Source of the DNA: Deltaproteobacteria bacterium
GTDB lineage: Bacteria > Myxococcota_A > Polyangia > JAAYKL01
Direction: 5' to 3'
NCBI GenBank assembly: GCA_016937015.1
Contig: JAFGWT010000524.1
Location: 1 to 36,352 of the forward strand
DNA: 36,352 nt
Program-made: the position numbers and the translations under genes
The notes under the pieces: model-generated
What the model was told of the DNA's origin: nothing
Seen by the model: the letters and a program-made list of their open reading frames with translations, nothing else
Database searches by the model: none
Part shown: one piece after another, positions 18,205 to 26,312 of the stretch
How positions within the stretch are numbered: the first letter of the stretch is position 1
Layout of the letters: every line of letters begins with the position of its first letter

Positions 18205-18385
18205 GATGCAGCCTTTATATGAATAATGCTTTTAAAATATGGTTACCTAATTAAGCCGTTTGGAATTTTTACTTCCAACGAGTAAACCGGTGCAATCATT
18301 TTCTGCCAAAGGGACAAAAAAAGCAACTGGGACTCAGACCGATAATTTCTGACTACAATGCATCATTGTGCGATTGACAGGGTAA

Positions 18386-19078
18386 TCAATTGTTTTGTGT
18401 CATCTTTTTTCGGCGGCTCGCCAAATATACCACATGTCTGGGGCCACCTTTACCCGGTCGCGTCTGGACTACTGAAAATCCGGCACGTCCGAGCCGCCGT
18501 TCAAATCCTTTGTCTTCCCCTTCGGTCCAAACTGCGAAAATGCCTAAAGTGGACAATGCGTCTTTGGTTTTCATCAGCGCTTCAAATCCATAAAACGGAT
18601 GCATATCGTCCCGGTTGGCTTCTGTTGTGCCCTCATACAGATCGAGAATGATGGCATCGTATCGTTTCTTCGAAATATATGCCGCATCCATGATGATATT
18701 TGAGACATCACCCTCCACCACCCTCACCCGCTTGTCACGGAGCGGATAATCCGTCAATGCGCCAAGTTCTCCTTTGCACCACTCAATCACAATGGGATTC
18801 AATTCAACAACTGTTACACTGCTTTTGGACGGCAACGCATCCAATGCCGCACGCAGGGTATATCCCATTCCCAGTCCACTGACGAGGACCCGTGCGCCCT
18901 CTTTGGGGGTCATCATTTCGACCGCACTGGTCGCCAGTGCCTGTTCAGTGAGGCTTAAGTGGCTGTTCATCAGTATCTGATTGTCGATTTTGATGATAAA
19001 ATCCTTTTTTCCTCTTTGCAGCAACTGCAGCAACCCATCCTGTGTCTGCTTTTGATCAAGTAATGTCCACGGTTTCAT
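18386..19078 (-). CDS. Spermidine synthase-like methyltransferase-fold protein
   Basis: A 230-residue Rossmann-fold protein of the spermidine synthase-like (PABS) group. Seen are VLVSGLGMGYTLRAAL (the nucleotide-binding glycine loop), VTVVELNPIVIEWC (the acidic residue that binds the ribose), VVEGDVSNII and YDAIILDLYEG. The N-terminal beta domain and gatekeeper sequence of true SpeE are reduced. So this may transfer aminopropyl groups or be a methyltransferase relative; I would not call it speE. The C-terminus is basic (RRKKMTQNN). The ribosome binding site is weak. It lies between two lipoprotein genes on the same strand with gaps above 120 bases, so operon membership is doubtful. Confidence 0.72.
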   Translation of the reverse strand: MKPWTLLDQKQTQDGLLQLLQRGKKDFIIKIDNQILMNSHLSLTEQALATSAVEMMTPKEGARVLVSGLGMGYTLRAALDALPSKSSVTVVELNPIVIEWCKGELGALTDYPLRDKRVRVVEGDVSNIIMDAAYISKKRYDAIILDLYEGTTEANRDDMHPFYGFEALMKTKDALSTLGIFAVWTEGEDKGFERRLGRAGFSVVQTRPGKGGPRHVVYLASRRKKMTQNN

Positions 19079-19206
19079 CTGTTATCTGTCTTTCGCTTCA
19101 CGGTATTCCATGACTGCGCCAGGAAACTGGCCTTAGTGAGCTTAGTAACACAGGACTGCGCCCAAATGCAATTGGCCTTTAAAAACAAAGTGGCGTTGGG
19201 ATGGGC

Positions 19207-19956
19207 TTATATGGGGCCGTCCGCAAATGTGGAAACAGTGTTGAGATCTCTGGCCACCTGGAACGCCCGCGCCATATCGGGAAGCTGAGTGATTTCAGGA
19301 ACCACCTGCAAATGCCGAACCACGCCGCTTCGATCCATGACAATGACAGCTCTGGCAATAATATCAGCACCGTCTACTCCTAAACCCGTTGCCATGCCAA
19401 AAACGCCTTTCTCATGATCGCTTAAATACAGAACATGTGAATTGCCTTGGTTTTGGGCAAAATCCGCAAGGGACAGGATGGGATCGCGGCTGAGTGTCAC
19501 CCGCACAATATCCGGCGGAAGCGTGTCTCCGCTGTTTTCAAGCGCCTGGCTTTGCGCGCTGCACACAGGGGTATTCACAGCAGGCACCGCACTGATTAGA
19601 ACCACTTTGCCAACCAGAGATCGGGTATTGAAGACTTCACCGGTCTGCGCATCCGTTAGATTGAGTTCAGGCAACGAATCACCGATCGCCAAAGGCGCCC
19701 CAACCAGTTTCAGGGGCACTCCTTTTTGGGTAATCAGTGTTGCCGGCGGCACAGAGGCCCGACTGACTGAAATCTGTGATGCATCCTTCGAACCAGAGGC
19801 GGCAGTGGTTGCGATGTCCTGTTTGGCCACGCTATCACCGACCGTGCCAACGTCCGTCTTTTCAGTATTTATTTGCGTGGGCTGGGGATCAGTGTGAGAT
19901 TTGCATCCGGTGAATAGCGCATACGATAACACGACTGCGAGTGCGTTTTTAAACAT
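19207..19956 (-). CDS. Lipid-anchored Tpx-type peroxiredoxin, apparently 1-Cys
   Basis: A thiol peroxidase domain on a lipoprotein anchor. The order is: lipobox LFTGC (Cys18); a Thr/Ser-rich spacer to about residue 75; then a Tpx fold with VVLISAVPAVNTPVCSAQSQ. This contains the peroxiredoxin site P-x3-T-x2-C (Pro125, Thr129, Cys132), followed by the partner Arg in RVTLSRDP. E. coli Tpx has a resolving Cys in the next helix; no Cys follows Cys132 here, so the enzyme should work as a 1-Cys type with an external reductant. The start is ATG 19956, with AAAGGA nine bases upstream; a TTG seven codons earlier lies before that site. Location outside the cytoplasmic membrane is unusual for Tpx and suggests defence against external peroxide. 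Confidence 0.82.
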   Translation of the reverse strand: MFKNALAVVLSYALFTGCKSHTDPQPTQINTEKTDVGTVGDSVAKQDIATTAASGSKDASQISVSRASVPPATLITQKGVPLKLVGAPLAIGDSLPELNLTDAQTGEVFNTRSLVGKVVLISAVPAVNTPVCSAQSQALENSGDTLPPDIVRVTLSRDPILSLADFAQNQGNSHVLYLSDHEKGVFGMATGLGVDGADIIARAVIVMDRSGVVRHLQVVPEITQLPDMARAFQVARDLNTVSTFADGPI

Positions 19957-20053
19957 TCGGCCATATCCTTTTTGCAACTATGGAAAATTCATTGAAATAA
20001 TAACCACGAATAGATGGGGCGCAAATACTTCCCACAGGGGCGCGAAGGAATGG

Positions 20054-20794
20054 TTATTCGCTGATATCCTGTCCTAAAAATTTTTTACCCAGGATAAATG
20101 TGGCGATCAGCGTGATTGAAACGGTAATGATGCCAAGGACCGGCTTTTGGGCGATTTGTGTAATCTCCGAACGGCCCATATTGGCAAGCAGAGCGATTCC
20201 GCCGGCGCCAATCGCTGAGCCTGCGGCAATGCAAAGCACAAGAACTCTGCGTGACAGCCCCAGAATTCGGCCAAGAAACACGCCGAGTACGGAGCCAGTG
20301 CCCTGGAACGGCAGTGCCACAAAGACAATGATTCCGAATTCTGCTGCGCGGCGCATCCATTTATGAGTTGCCAGCACTTGATGGCCCGCTTTGCGCAGAG
20401 CGGCCAACCGGGGGCCGAACGCAGGCATTTTGTACAGATGATGCATATTGGCAACCAGAATAAACGCGGTGGACAAATCGCCAAATAACACCATCGCAGC
20501 GATGGGCCAGGCGCCCATAGGTGCATTCTCAATTGCACCGGCCAAAACCACCAGCTTGCCGCCGCCCACAAAACCGCCAACAGTCATGCCGCCAATGAAC
20601 CACATGGCATTGACGCCCTTGATGAGTCCGACCAGAAGCAGTATCAGCCCAAACACACCCAACGGTCCAAATGTGAATGTTGCCCAGAGCCATTTCGGCA
20701 AGGGACAAAACGCTTCGCTTGATAAATCAATACAGGGTTCTTTTATTCGATGGGTCACTGTTCCGTTCCACTGATAAAATCCATGCCATCGCAT
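20054..20794 (-). CDS. Small multidrug export-type (COG2426-like) integral membrane protein
   Basis: About 246 residues with five to six hydrophobic helices (38-60, 65-90, 95-115, 150-170, 170-195, 210-235). The segment IIVFVALPFQGTGSVLGVFLGRILGLSRR resembles the conserved P-x2-G-T-G-x-x-G region of the 'putative small multi-drug export protein' family. The transport substrate of that family is poorly known. The start is uncertain. ATG 20794 has no clear ribosome binding site. TTG 20818 extends it. GTG 20758, placed after a GGAACGGAAC stretch, would give a shorter protein beginning just ahead of the membrane part. It is divergent to the PHP lipoprotein gene. Confidence 0.65.
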   Translation of the reverse strand: MRWHGFYQWNGTVTHRIKEPCIDLSSEAFCPLPKWLWATFTFGPLGVFGLILLLVGLIKGVNAMWFIGGMTVGGFVGGGKLVVLAGAIENAPMGAWPIAAMVLFGDLSTAFILVANMHHLYKMPAFGPRLAALRKAGHQVLATHKWMRRAAEFGIIVFVALPFQGTGSVLGVFLGRILGLSRRVLVLCIAAGSAIGAGGIALLANMGRSEITQIAQKPVLGIITVSITLIATFILGKKFLGQDISE

Positions 20795-20989
20795 TCGATA
20801 CAGGTTGCGAATAACCAATTTCTGCCTGTGTCATACATGTATGCATCGCATACCCACGATGAAATTCTTTGCGCTTCCCGGTAAATTACTGCAAGCAAAA
20901 TCGATGAAAAAAGTCTTACTGACCGATGACGCAAAATTTAAAATAACGTTGTGGTTGCATGATATTGGCAACGCACCTATTAACACACA

Positions 20990-23503
20990 ATGACTGCGTC
21001 GCACCAAAATCGCGCAAACTTTATAAAAGGCCACCGACACCGTGCCCCCGGTTCATGTGCGAAAGGGGGCCTACGCCTTCTTTTCGCCCTCTGCATGACC
21101 ATGCACCTTGATGCCTGCATGGACTTGAACAGCACAGAGAACCCTGATCGCCTCATTTCAGGTCGTATCGTTGTTGAAAAGATTACGCAACGCCATTTTT
21201 CGGTGCTCAAATCGGCGCCAGTTCATCCCGGTGACTGGATGCTGACATCCCCCATCGGTACCCTTCTTGTTTCCGGCACCGCATCCGCGTCGGGGACCCG
21301 CAGCACTTTGGGCGAGATTATCGGCATCTGGCGTGACAATACCTTTTTTGACAACCTGTCTGCCGTGTCGTTTAGACCGGTCATCGATGGCAGTCCCAGC
21401 CAATTGAGGCTGGCTAAGATACATCCCGCCCGTTTCAATGGCGCCGCTGGTCTGCAGATAACCTGGAATGACATTGATAACCAGCTGTCACAGCGAACGT
21501 TCATTTCCTATGCCGAACAGACCCGTTCGTTCAAAATATCGAGTCGTATCCGCAATACCGGTGATCAGACCATCCGCAATGTGTTCGTGAATACATCATT
21601 TGCGGGAGATGGTGGATTCCCATTTGCGCCAGGACTTGGCTTTGTTGACGCCGAATCGCAGGGAAGCGCTGCATGGATTGCGTTCAAGGGGCAGCAACTG
21701 TCAACTGCGCTGGTACGCAGTGGGAAACCCTACGAAGTAACTTTCCAGTTTGATCCGCATGGCCCATACCAAAATCACGCCAGAATCGGCGATTGGACAT
21801 TGCCCGCAGGTGCGTCCGCGATTTTTGATCAGCATATACTGGTAGCCGAGGGCGGTCTTGAAGCCATTGCCCACAGCGCCTGGCAAATCGCCGGGGTATC
21901 TGTCGGCCGAATTTCAGGAACTGCCCTTCCCATGCAAAGCTGGGGTGAGATTTCAATTGCAAACAGGACTGGTCACCCAGTCATGGTGGTGGATGTATCA
22001 AAGGGAGGATTTTTTGAGGCGTATGTGCCATTCGGTGATTATACCGTATCCCTCGTGACGCCCGGGGGGATTCAGGGCAAGTCCCTCCAACTGACCGGCG
22101 ATACACCTGCCGCTGATGTGGCCTTCTCCACCGTCCCTCCTGGCACGGTGCATTACCTGGTTTTTGACAGGGATATGCATTCTCTGCCCGCGCGCCTCGT
22201 TATCCATGGCATAAGCCCTACCCCGAACCCGACACTCGGTCCGCGATACAAGGCATCCGGCGCCGAAAATATCAGATATTGCGGCAAAGGCGCCGGTTCG
22301 TTCGAGTTACCCTCTGGCACCTACCGGGTGCTGGTGACACATGGTCCCGAGTTTTCCATTGACGAAAAGATCTTCACTGTCCAGCCTGGCAGACATGTGT
22401 CCCTGCAGTTTGAGCTGACCGAAGAGATTTATCGGGACGGTTGGCTCTCCGCGGATTTTCATCTGCACGCTGAGCCAAGCTATGACTCAGATATTTCTTT
22501 GGCAGACCGGCTGATTTCCCTTTACGCGGAAAATCTGGATATTGCAGTGGCCACGGATCACAATGCCGTCACAGATTACAGTATCGCATTCAAAGATTTG
22601 CCGTTTTCGCCACCCCACGTCGTTCGCACAGTGAGCGGTGTGGAGGTGACCACCAAAAAGCCTGACTGGGGCCATTTCAACATTTGGCCCTGGCCGGCGC
22701 AGGAATCGCCTCCCCCCTGGATGGGGCAAACCGCGGAGGACATATTCAGCTTTAGTCGCGCCCATCATCCAGAGGCGATTATTCAGGTGAATCATCCCCG
22801 CATGACCATGTATGATGTGGGATATTTCAATCTGGCCGGCTTGAACACGACGCAGGGCGAGTTTGAAAAATATGGTGCGTCGTTCGATTTTGATACCATA
22901 GAGGTGTTTAACGGAATGGACCTCAATTATCTCGAAAACGTGGCGGAGAATCTTGAGGAATGGTATCGGCTGCTCAATCAGGGCCATCGTTATGTGGCTA
23001 CCGGCAATTCGGATTCTCATTTTCTGGTTGGGCATTTCGCAGGATATCCCCGAAATTATCTGCGCATTCCTGAAAATACTGCCAAAACTGAGCCAGGGGC
23101 GTTGCCGACGGACAGGACAATCGCAGCCGCAGTTCGAGAGGGGCACCTGTTTGTGAGCAACGGCCCTTTTCTTCTGGCGGATATCGGTGACGCCTCTTTT
23201 GGCGACACTGTATCAGTTAAAAGAAACGCGCCCCACCCCATATATCTTGAAGTCCGAAGTCCATCATGGCTGCCAGTGGATACGGCGCAAGTGATAGTGA
23301 ACGGCGAATCTGTTCAACAAGCGGCATTGCCGGCACTGGATGAAACCGGGATTCAAACCGTTGAACTGCCGCTGATGTTTGATAAAGACGCGTGGGTCGT
23401 CGTAAAGGTGACTGGGAATTGCGACATGAACCGGATATTACCAGGCTCCAGGACCAGTCCCCTGGCATTTGGCAATCCCATTTGGGTCACAGTGCATGAT
23501 TGA
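20990..23503 (+). CDS. PHP-domain metallohydrolase lipoprotein, CehA/McbA-like
   Basis: An 837-residue exported protein. There is a hydrophobic N-terminus with a weak lipobox HLDAC (Cys43); Asp at -2 is atypical. Next is a beta-rich region of about 440 residues, including carboxypeptidase-regulatory-like strands (FFEAYVPFGDYTVSLVTPGG and FELPSGTYRVLVTHG). The PHP phosphoesterase/amidohydrolase domain runs from about 485. Its metal ligands are visible: HLH (His491, His493), TDH (Asp523, His524), GVEVTT and GHFN, NHPR (His602) and GNSDSH (Asp675, His677). Relatives annotated CehA/McbA hydrolyse esters or phosphoesters, but the substrate here is open. No good ribosome binding site precedes ATG 20990, though no better in-frame start exists. 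The C-terminal 140 residues are a further beta domain. Confidence 0.82.
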   Translation: MTASHQNRANFIKGHRHRAPGSCAKGGLRLLFALCMTMHLDACMDLNSTENPDRLISGRIVVEKITQRHFSVLKSAPVHPGDWMLTSPIGTLLVSGTASASGTRSTLGEIIGIWRDNTFFDNLSAVSFRPVIDGSPSQLRLAKIHPARFNGAAGLQITWNDIDNQLSQRTFISYAEQTRSFKISSRIRNTGDQTIRNVFVNTSFAGDGGFPFAPGLGFVDAESQGSAAWIAFKGQQLSTALVRSGKPYEVTFQFDPHGPYQNHARIGDWTLPAGASAIFDQHILVAEGGLEAIAHSAWQIAGVSVGRISGTALPMQSWGEISIANRTGHPVMVVDVSKGGFFEAYVPFGDYTVSLVTPGGIQGKSLQLTGDTPAADVAFSTVPPGTVHYLVFDRDMHSLPARLVIHGISPTPNPTLGPRYKASGAENIRYCGKGAGSFELPSGTYRVLVTHGPEFSIDEKIFTVQPGRHVSLQFELTEEIYRDGWLSADFHLHAEPSYDSDISLADRLISLYAENLDIAVATDHNAVTDYSIAFKDLPFSPPHVVRTVSGVEVTTKKPDWGHFNIWPWPAQESPPPWMGQTAEDIFSFSRAHHPEAIIQVNHPRMTMYDVGYFNLAGLNTTQGEFEKYGASFDFDTIEVFNGMDLNYLENVAENLEEWYRLLNQGHRYVATGNSDSHFLVGHFAGYPRNYLRIPENTAKTEPGALPTDRTIAAAVREGHLFVSNGPFLLADIGDASFGDTVSVKRNAPHPIYLEVRSPSWLPVDTAQVIVNGESVQQAALPALDETGIQTVELPLMFDKDAWVVVKVTGNCDMNRILPGSRTSPLAFGNPIWVTVHD

Positions 23504-23526
23504 TTTTCCCCCAATGTGCCTTCCTT

Positions 23527-23555
23527 AAAAAACTTCGCATAAAAAAACTTCGCAT
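23527..23555. repeat. Tandem 14-base direct repeat
   Basis: AAAAAACTTCGCAT occurs twice with a period of 15 bases, 24 bases after the PHP gene. It looks like a small duplication in an intergenic stretch. Confidence 0.8.
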
Positions 23556-23684
23556 TATCGGGCCGTCAGGTGTTCCCTGGATGGAACAGAAAATAAATGC
23601 CTGCTTTTTCCATTTATAAGCAAACAGGCGTTTGAAAACAACAGCTGTGATAGACATCACGCTGGTTCGGAAGGACGTGTATTA

Positions 23685-24776
23685 ATGAAAACCTTATATA
23701 GTTGTGTTGCCGCAATTTTTGTCATCTCAGCAGTCGCGTCGCAGGCGAAGGCCGAGCCGTGTCAATTGAGCGATGAATGCGATGCAGGTGAATTCTGTGT
23801 CAATCTCGAATGCGCTGTGCCAAATGCGAAAATATCGGAGTGTGGGGATTCTTTGGATTGCGACCACATGTTCACATGTATCAGCGGCATATGCAAACCG
23901 GATGGGGTTTACTGTGAAACGGTCACCGGCTGGGAGGTAATCTGGGCAACGGGGAGTTCACTGACGTGCATGGATGGAATGGGAACCGGAAGTGCCAGCA
24001 CCTCAGTCGGCACGGATATGGACTGCAGCGGTGAGTGCGATCCAGCCACATCGGTGGATTTACCCAATATCGAAGTTGCCGATCTTCAGGAACAGTGTCT
24101 CACGGAGGTTGAGCATACTTGTGGCAGCGAGATTCCTGTACCGCAGGAGGTGTGCGCGCCTGATGCGCTTAAAATCTGTACCGACTGGCTCATGCTCGCA
24201 GCTGAAATTGCGGCCAATTGCGAAGACGAATTTAGCAATTCGACCTCTGGGAATGAGGAGACACCCATTGGCGACGGCGGAGATATGGGTTGGGAAACAG
24301 ATACAGACATGGTCGTTGAAGAGGACATGGGCGGTGGAGCGTCCGGAAAAGGAACTGCCGTTGCGGGAATCATATCAATGCGAGGTCTGGAATCCACGGT
24401 TAGTCCGTGGGCTTTGGTCGACTGCTGCGACGGGCTCGCGGATGAAGACGCCGCCGTTATCACGGGATTTGTCGATTGTATAAATGAAACGTCAACCAGC
24501 GACTGTGACGCAATCTGGGCCTGCTACGAGGAAAACTCGGAAAATTTAGACAACATTTTTGGGGGGTATGAAACCGAAAAAGGTATGGATGGAGGCGAAG
24601 CAAACGGAGACGTAGACAACACCTCTGCGCCCCGAGACGAAGATGTTGTTGTGGCAGGCGATGGTCAGGCCGCTGACGATGCGGATGGCGCCACAGACGG
24701 TGGCAGTTCGGACAGCGGCTGCACATTCGTCAGCCCCGGAGCATTGGGCACCTCCCTCCTGTCAATCCTCCTTTAA
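23685..24776 (+). CDS. Secreted Cys-rich acidic protein with MYXO-CTERM-like but Arg-less tail
   Basis: A 363-residue protein of unknown function. The signal peptide ends near AKA-EP (residue 23). Two Cys modules of the form C-x5-C-x5-C-x4-C follow (CQLSDECDAGEFCVNLEC and a second copy starting CGDSLDC), common in myxobacterial surface proteins. A further Cys-containing helical region and a CCDG segment lie in the middle. The C-terminal 90 residues are Asp/Gly-rich and end SDSGCTFVSPGAL followed by a short hydrophobic tail. This resembles a MYXO-CTERM sorting signal (Gly-Cys, then a membrane helix) but stops before the usual Arg cluster. ATG 23685 has GGAAGGA nine bases upstream. The gene stands alone, with 181- and 249-base gaps around it. 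Confidence 0.8.
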   Translation: MKTLYSCVAAIFVISAVASQAKAEPCQLSDECDAGEFCVNLECAVPNAKISECGDSLDCDHMFTCISGICKPDGVYCETVTGWEVIWATGSSLTCMDGMGTGSASTSVGTDMDCSGECDPATSVDLPNIEVADLQEQCLTEVEHTCGSEIPVPQEVCAPDALKICTDWLMLAAEIAANCEDEFSNSTSGNEETPIGDGGDMGWETDTDMVVEEDMGGGASGKGTAVAGIISMRGLESTVSPWALVDCCDGLADEDAAVITGFVDCINETSTSDCDAIWACYEENSENLDNIFGGYETEKGMDGGEANGDVDNTSAPRDEDVVVAGDGQAADDADGATDGGSSDSGCTFVSPGALGTSLLSILL

Positions 24777-25025
24777 CTGATTTCAATACCGTCCGTTCGA
24801 ACCGCCGACGCATGTAAGTGGAGAGAATTGCTTTGGTTCACGATTTGAGCGCCCCGCTGCTATTCGGATTTGTCACATCGCCGTGAGGGCCTATCGCGGT
24901 GCGCCATGCAAACGAACTGCGCTGTATACTGATTCTATTGATATTTTTAATGATTCTGATATTTTAAATCGATCGGCGGCGTTTCCAATCGGCAACTGTC
25001 CCGCGTAGCCCAGGCATCCTGTTTT

Positions 25026-25520
25026 ATGAGCATCAGTCACGAAGAAAGCATTTTAACGTCTTTGCGAAAAATAACCCGTGCCATTGATTTGTACAGCCAT
25101 CAGCTCTCCAGGCAGTGCCACCTCACTGCCCCTCAGATTGGTTGCCTCCGCTACCTGAAAAAATCAGGAGATTCAACGCCAGGAAAGATTGCGAAATCCA
25201 TGCATTTGAGCCAGGCAACCATTACCGGTATTCTTGACCGGCTTGAAGCCCGACGACTGATTATCCGCAGCAGAAGCACTTCCGACCGCCGAAAAGTGAT
25301 AGTGGCTCTCTCCAGCGACGGCAATAATATCGTTGAAACCGTGCCATCGCCGCTTCAGGAGCGTTTTGCCCGAAAGCTGGCCGCACTTCCTGAAGAAAAC
25401 CAGGCGGTTATCGATACAATACTGGGTCAGGTGGTGAGCATGATGGAAGCGGAAAAACTCGCCGCCGCTCCAGTTTTGCAGGCCGGTTCCATTATGGATG
25501 GGCCCGGAGAACCGGCATAG
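25026..25520 (+). CDS. MarR-family transcriptional regulator
   Basis: A 164-residue dimeric winged-helix regulator. Dimerisation helices lie at the ends. The winged helix-turn-helix is seen as HLTAPQIGCLRYLKKSG, then TPGKIAKSMHLSQATITGILDRLEARRLIIRSRSTSDRRKVIVAL, with the classical D-R-R-K wing. The last 20 residues (after EAEKLAAAP) are a short variable tail. MarR proteins usually sense phenolics, oxidants or drugs and repress neighbours. Its neighbours here (a secreted Cys-rich protein and a convergent OmpA-like lipoprotein) give no clear target. ATG 25026 has only a weak upstream AGGC. Confidence 0.9.
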   Translation: MSISHEESILTSLRKITRAIDLYSHQLSRQCHLTAPQIGCLRYLKKSGDSTPGKIAKSMHLSQATITGILDRLEARRLIIRSRSTSDRRKVIVALSSDGNNIVETVPSPLQERFARKLAALPEENQAVIDTILGQVVSMMEAEKLAAAPVLQAGSIMDGPGEPA

Positions 25521-25564
25521 CAAAAGTCGCGTCGTGCATCACATGGACATGGCAGCACTGGCCG

Positions 25565-26152
25565 TCACTGGATAGGATTTCCATCGTCATCCACGAGCGC
25601 GCCCTCTTCCAGAACAAACTCAATATTGCCCTGTTTGAGACGAAAATCCACGCGGCGGTTTTTCGCATTCACCACGTCGCCACTGCCATCCGCCATGGGG
25701 TTCTCTTCGCCAAAAGACGCGATTGCGAGTCGGCTCTCATCAACGCCCAGATTCGACAGATACTTTACGACGGTCTGTGCCCGCCGCTCAGCCAGAGACA
25801 TATTATATTCGTTTGTCCCCCGTGAATCGGTATGTCCTTCGACGGCCAGGGTAATGTCCGTCATCTCTTTTAGCCGGTTAGACGCATCCACCAGCGCTGC
25901 TTTGGCCGGTTCGGTCAGAGTTGATGCGTCCAGCGGAAAGTGGACGCGCTGCAGCACCAGCAGCAGTTCCTTTAATTCTCCTTCGGCGGCCTGAATTGAC
26001 GGCGACGCCACGGCTGCATCATTTCCGCCATTGCCATCGCTTTGGGGCGTTACCGTAATGGCATCATCGGCACTGGCCACATTGGTCTGTTTTTTGTTAC
26101 AACCTGACGCGGATATCGCCGCACATAACACGATAAAAAAAATCCTTTTCAT
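25565..26152 (-). CDS. OmpA/Pal-like peptidoglycan-binding lipoprotein
   Basis: A 195-residue outer-membrane lipoprotein. The lipobox is SASGC (Cys18). A short spacer is followed by an OmpA C-terminal domain (about 75-180) that holds peptidoglycan: VHFPLDASTLTEPAK, VEGHTDSRGTNEYNMSLAERRA and NAKNRRVDFRL, with the Arg that binds diaminopimelate. It has the size and layout of Pal but the tol genes are not adjacent, so it may be a stand-alone anchor protein. The last 18 residues are acidic. The start is ATG 26152, with GAGGGAG six bases upstream; a reading five codons longer would include that site. It converges on the MarR gene. Confidence 0.9.
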   Translation of the reverse strand: MKRIFFIVLCAAISASGCNKKQTNVASADDAITVTPQSDGNGGNDAAVASPSIQAAEGELKELLLVLQRVHFPLDASTLTEPAKAALVDASNRLKEMTDITLAVEGHTDSRGTNEYNMSLAERRAQTVVKYLSNLGVDESRLAIASFGEENPMADGSGDVVNAKNRRVDFRLKQGNIEFVLEEGALVDDDGNPIQ

Positions 26153-26312
26153 ATCAGTCTCCCTCAATTCTCTTTTTTTGTTATGACGAATACTATGATC
26201 ATGTTTGTCAGCAGTTCAAGTTCCCGGTCGAAAGAAATATTCCCCGCAATGAAAAAAAGATCTTAATCTCGTGAAAAAATGGTTTTTTGGGGATTTGGAA
26301 TATCAGCGAATT

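Noticed and set aside
20805-20993. A 62-codon plus-strand frame before the PHP gene
   Set aside because: No ribosome binding site, atypical composition, and it overlaps the probable promoter region of two divergent genes.
26195-26260. Possible sigma-54 element (GG-N10-GC) upstream of the OmpA-like gene
   Set aside because: Only the bare spacing fits; the TGGC and TTGC context is poor (CGGGAACTTGAACTGCT).
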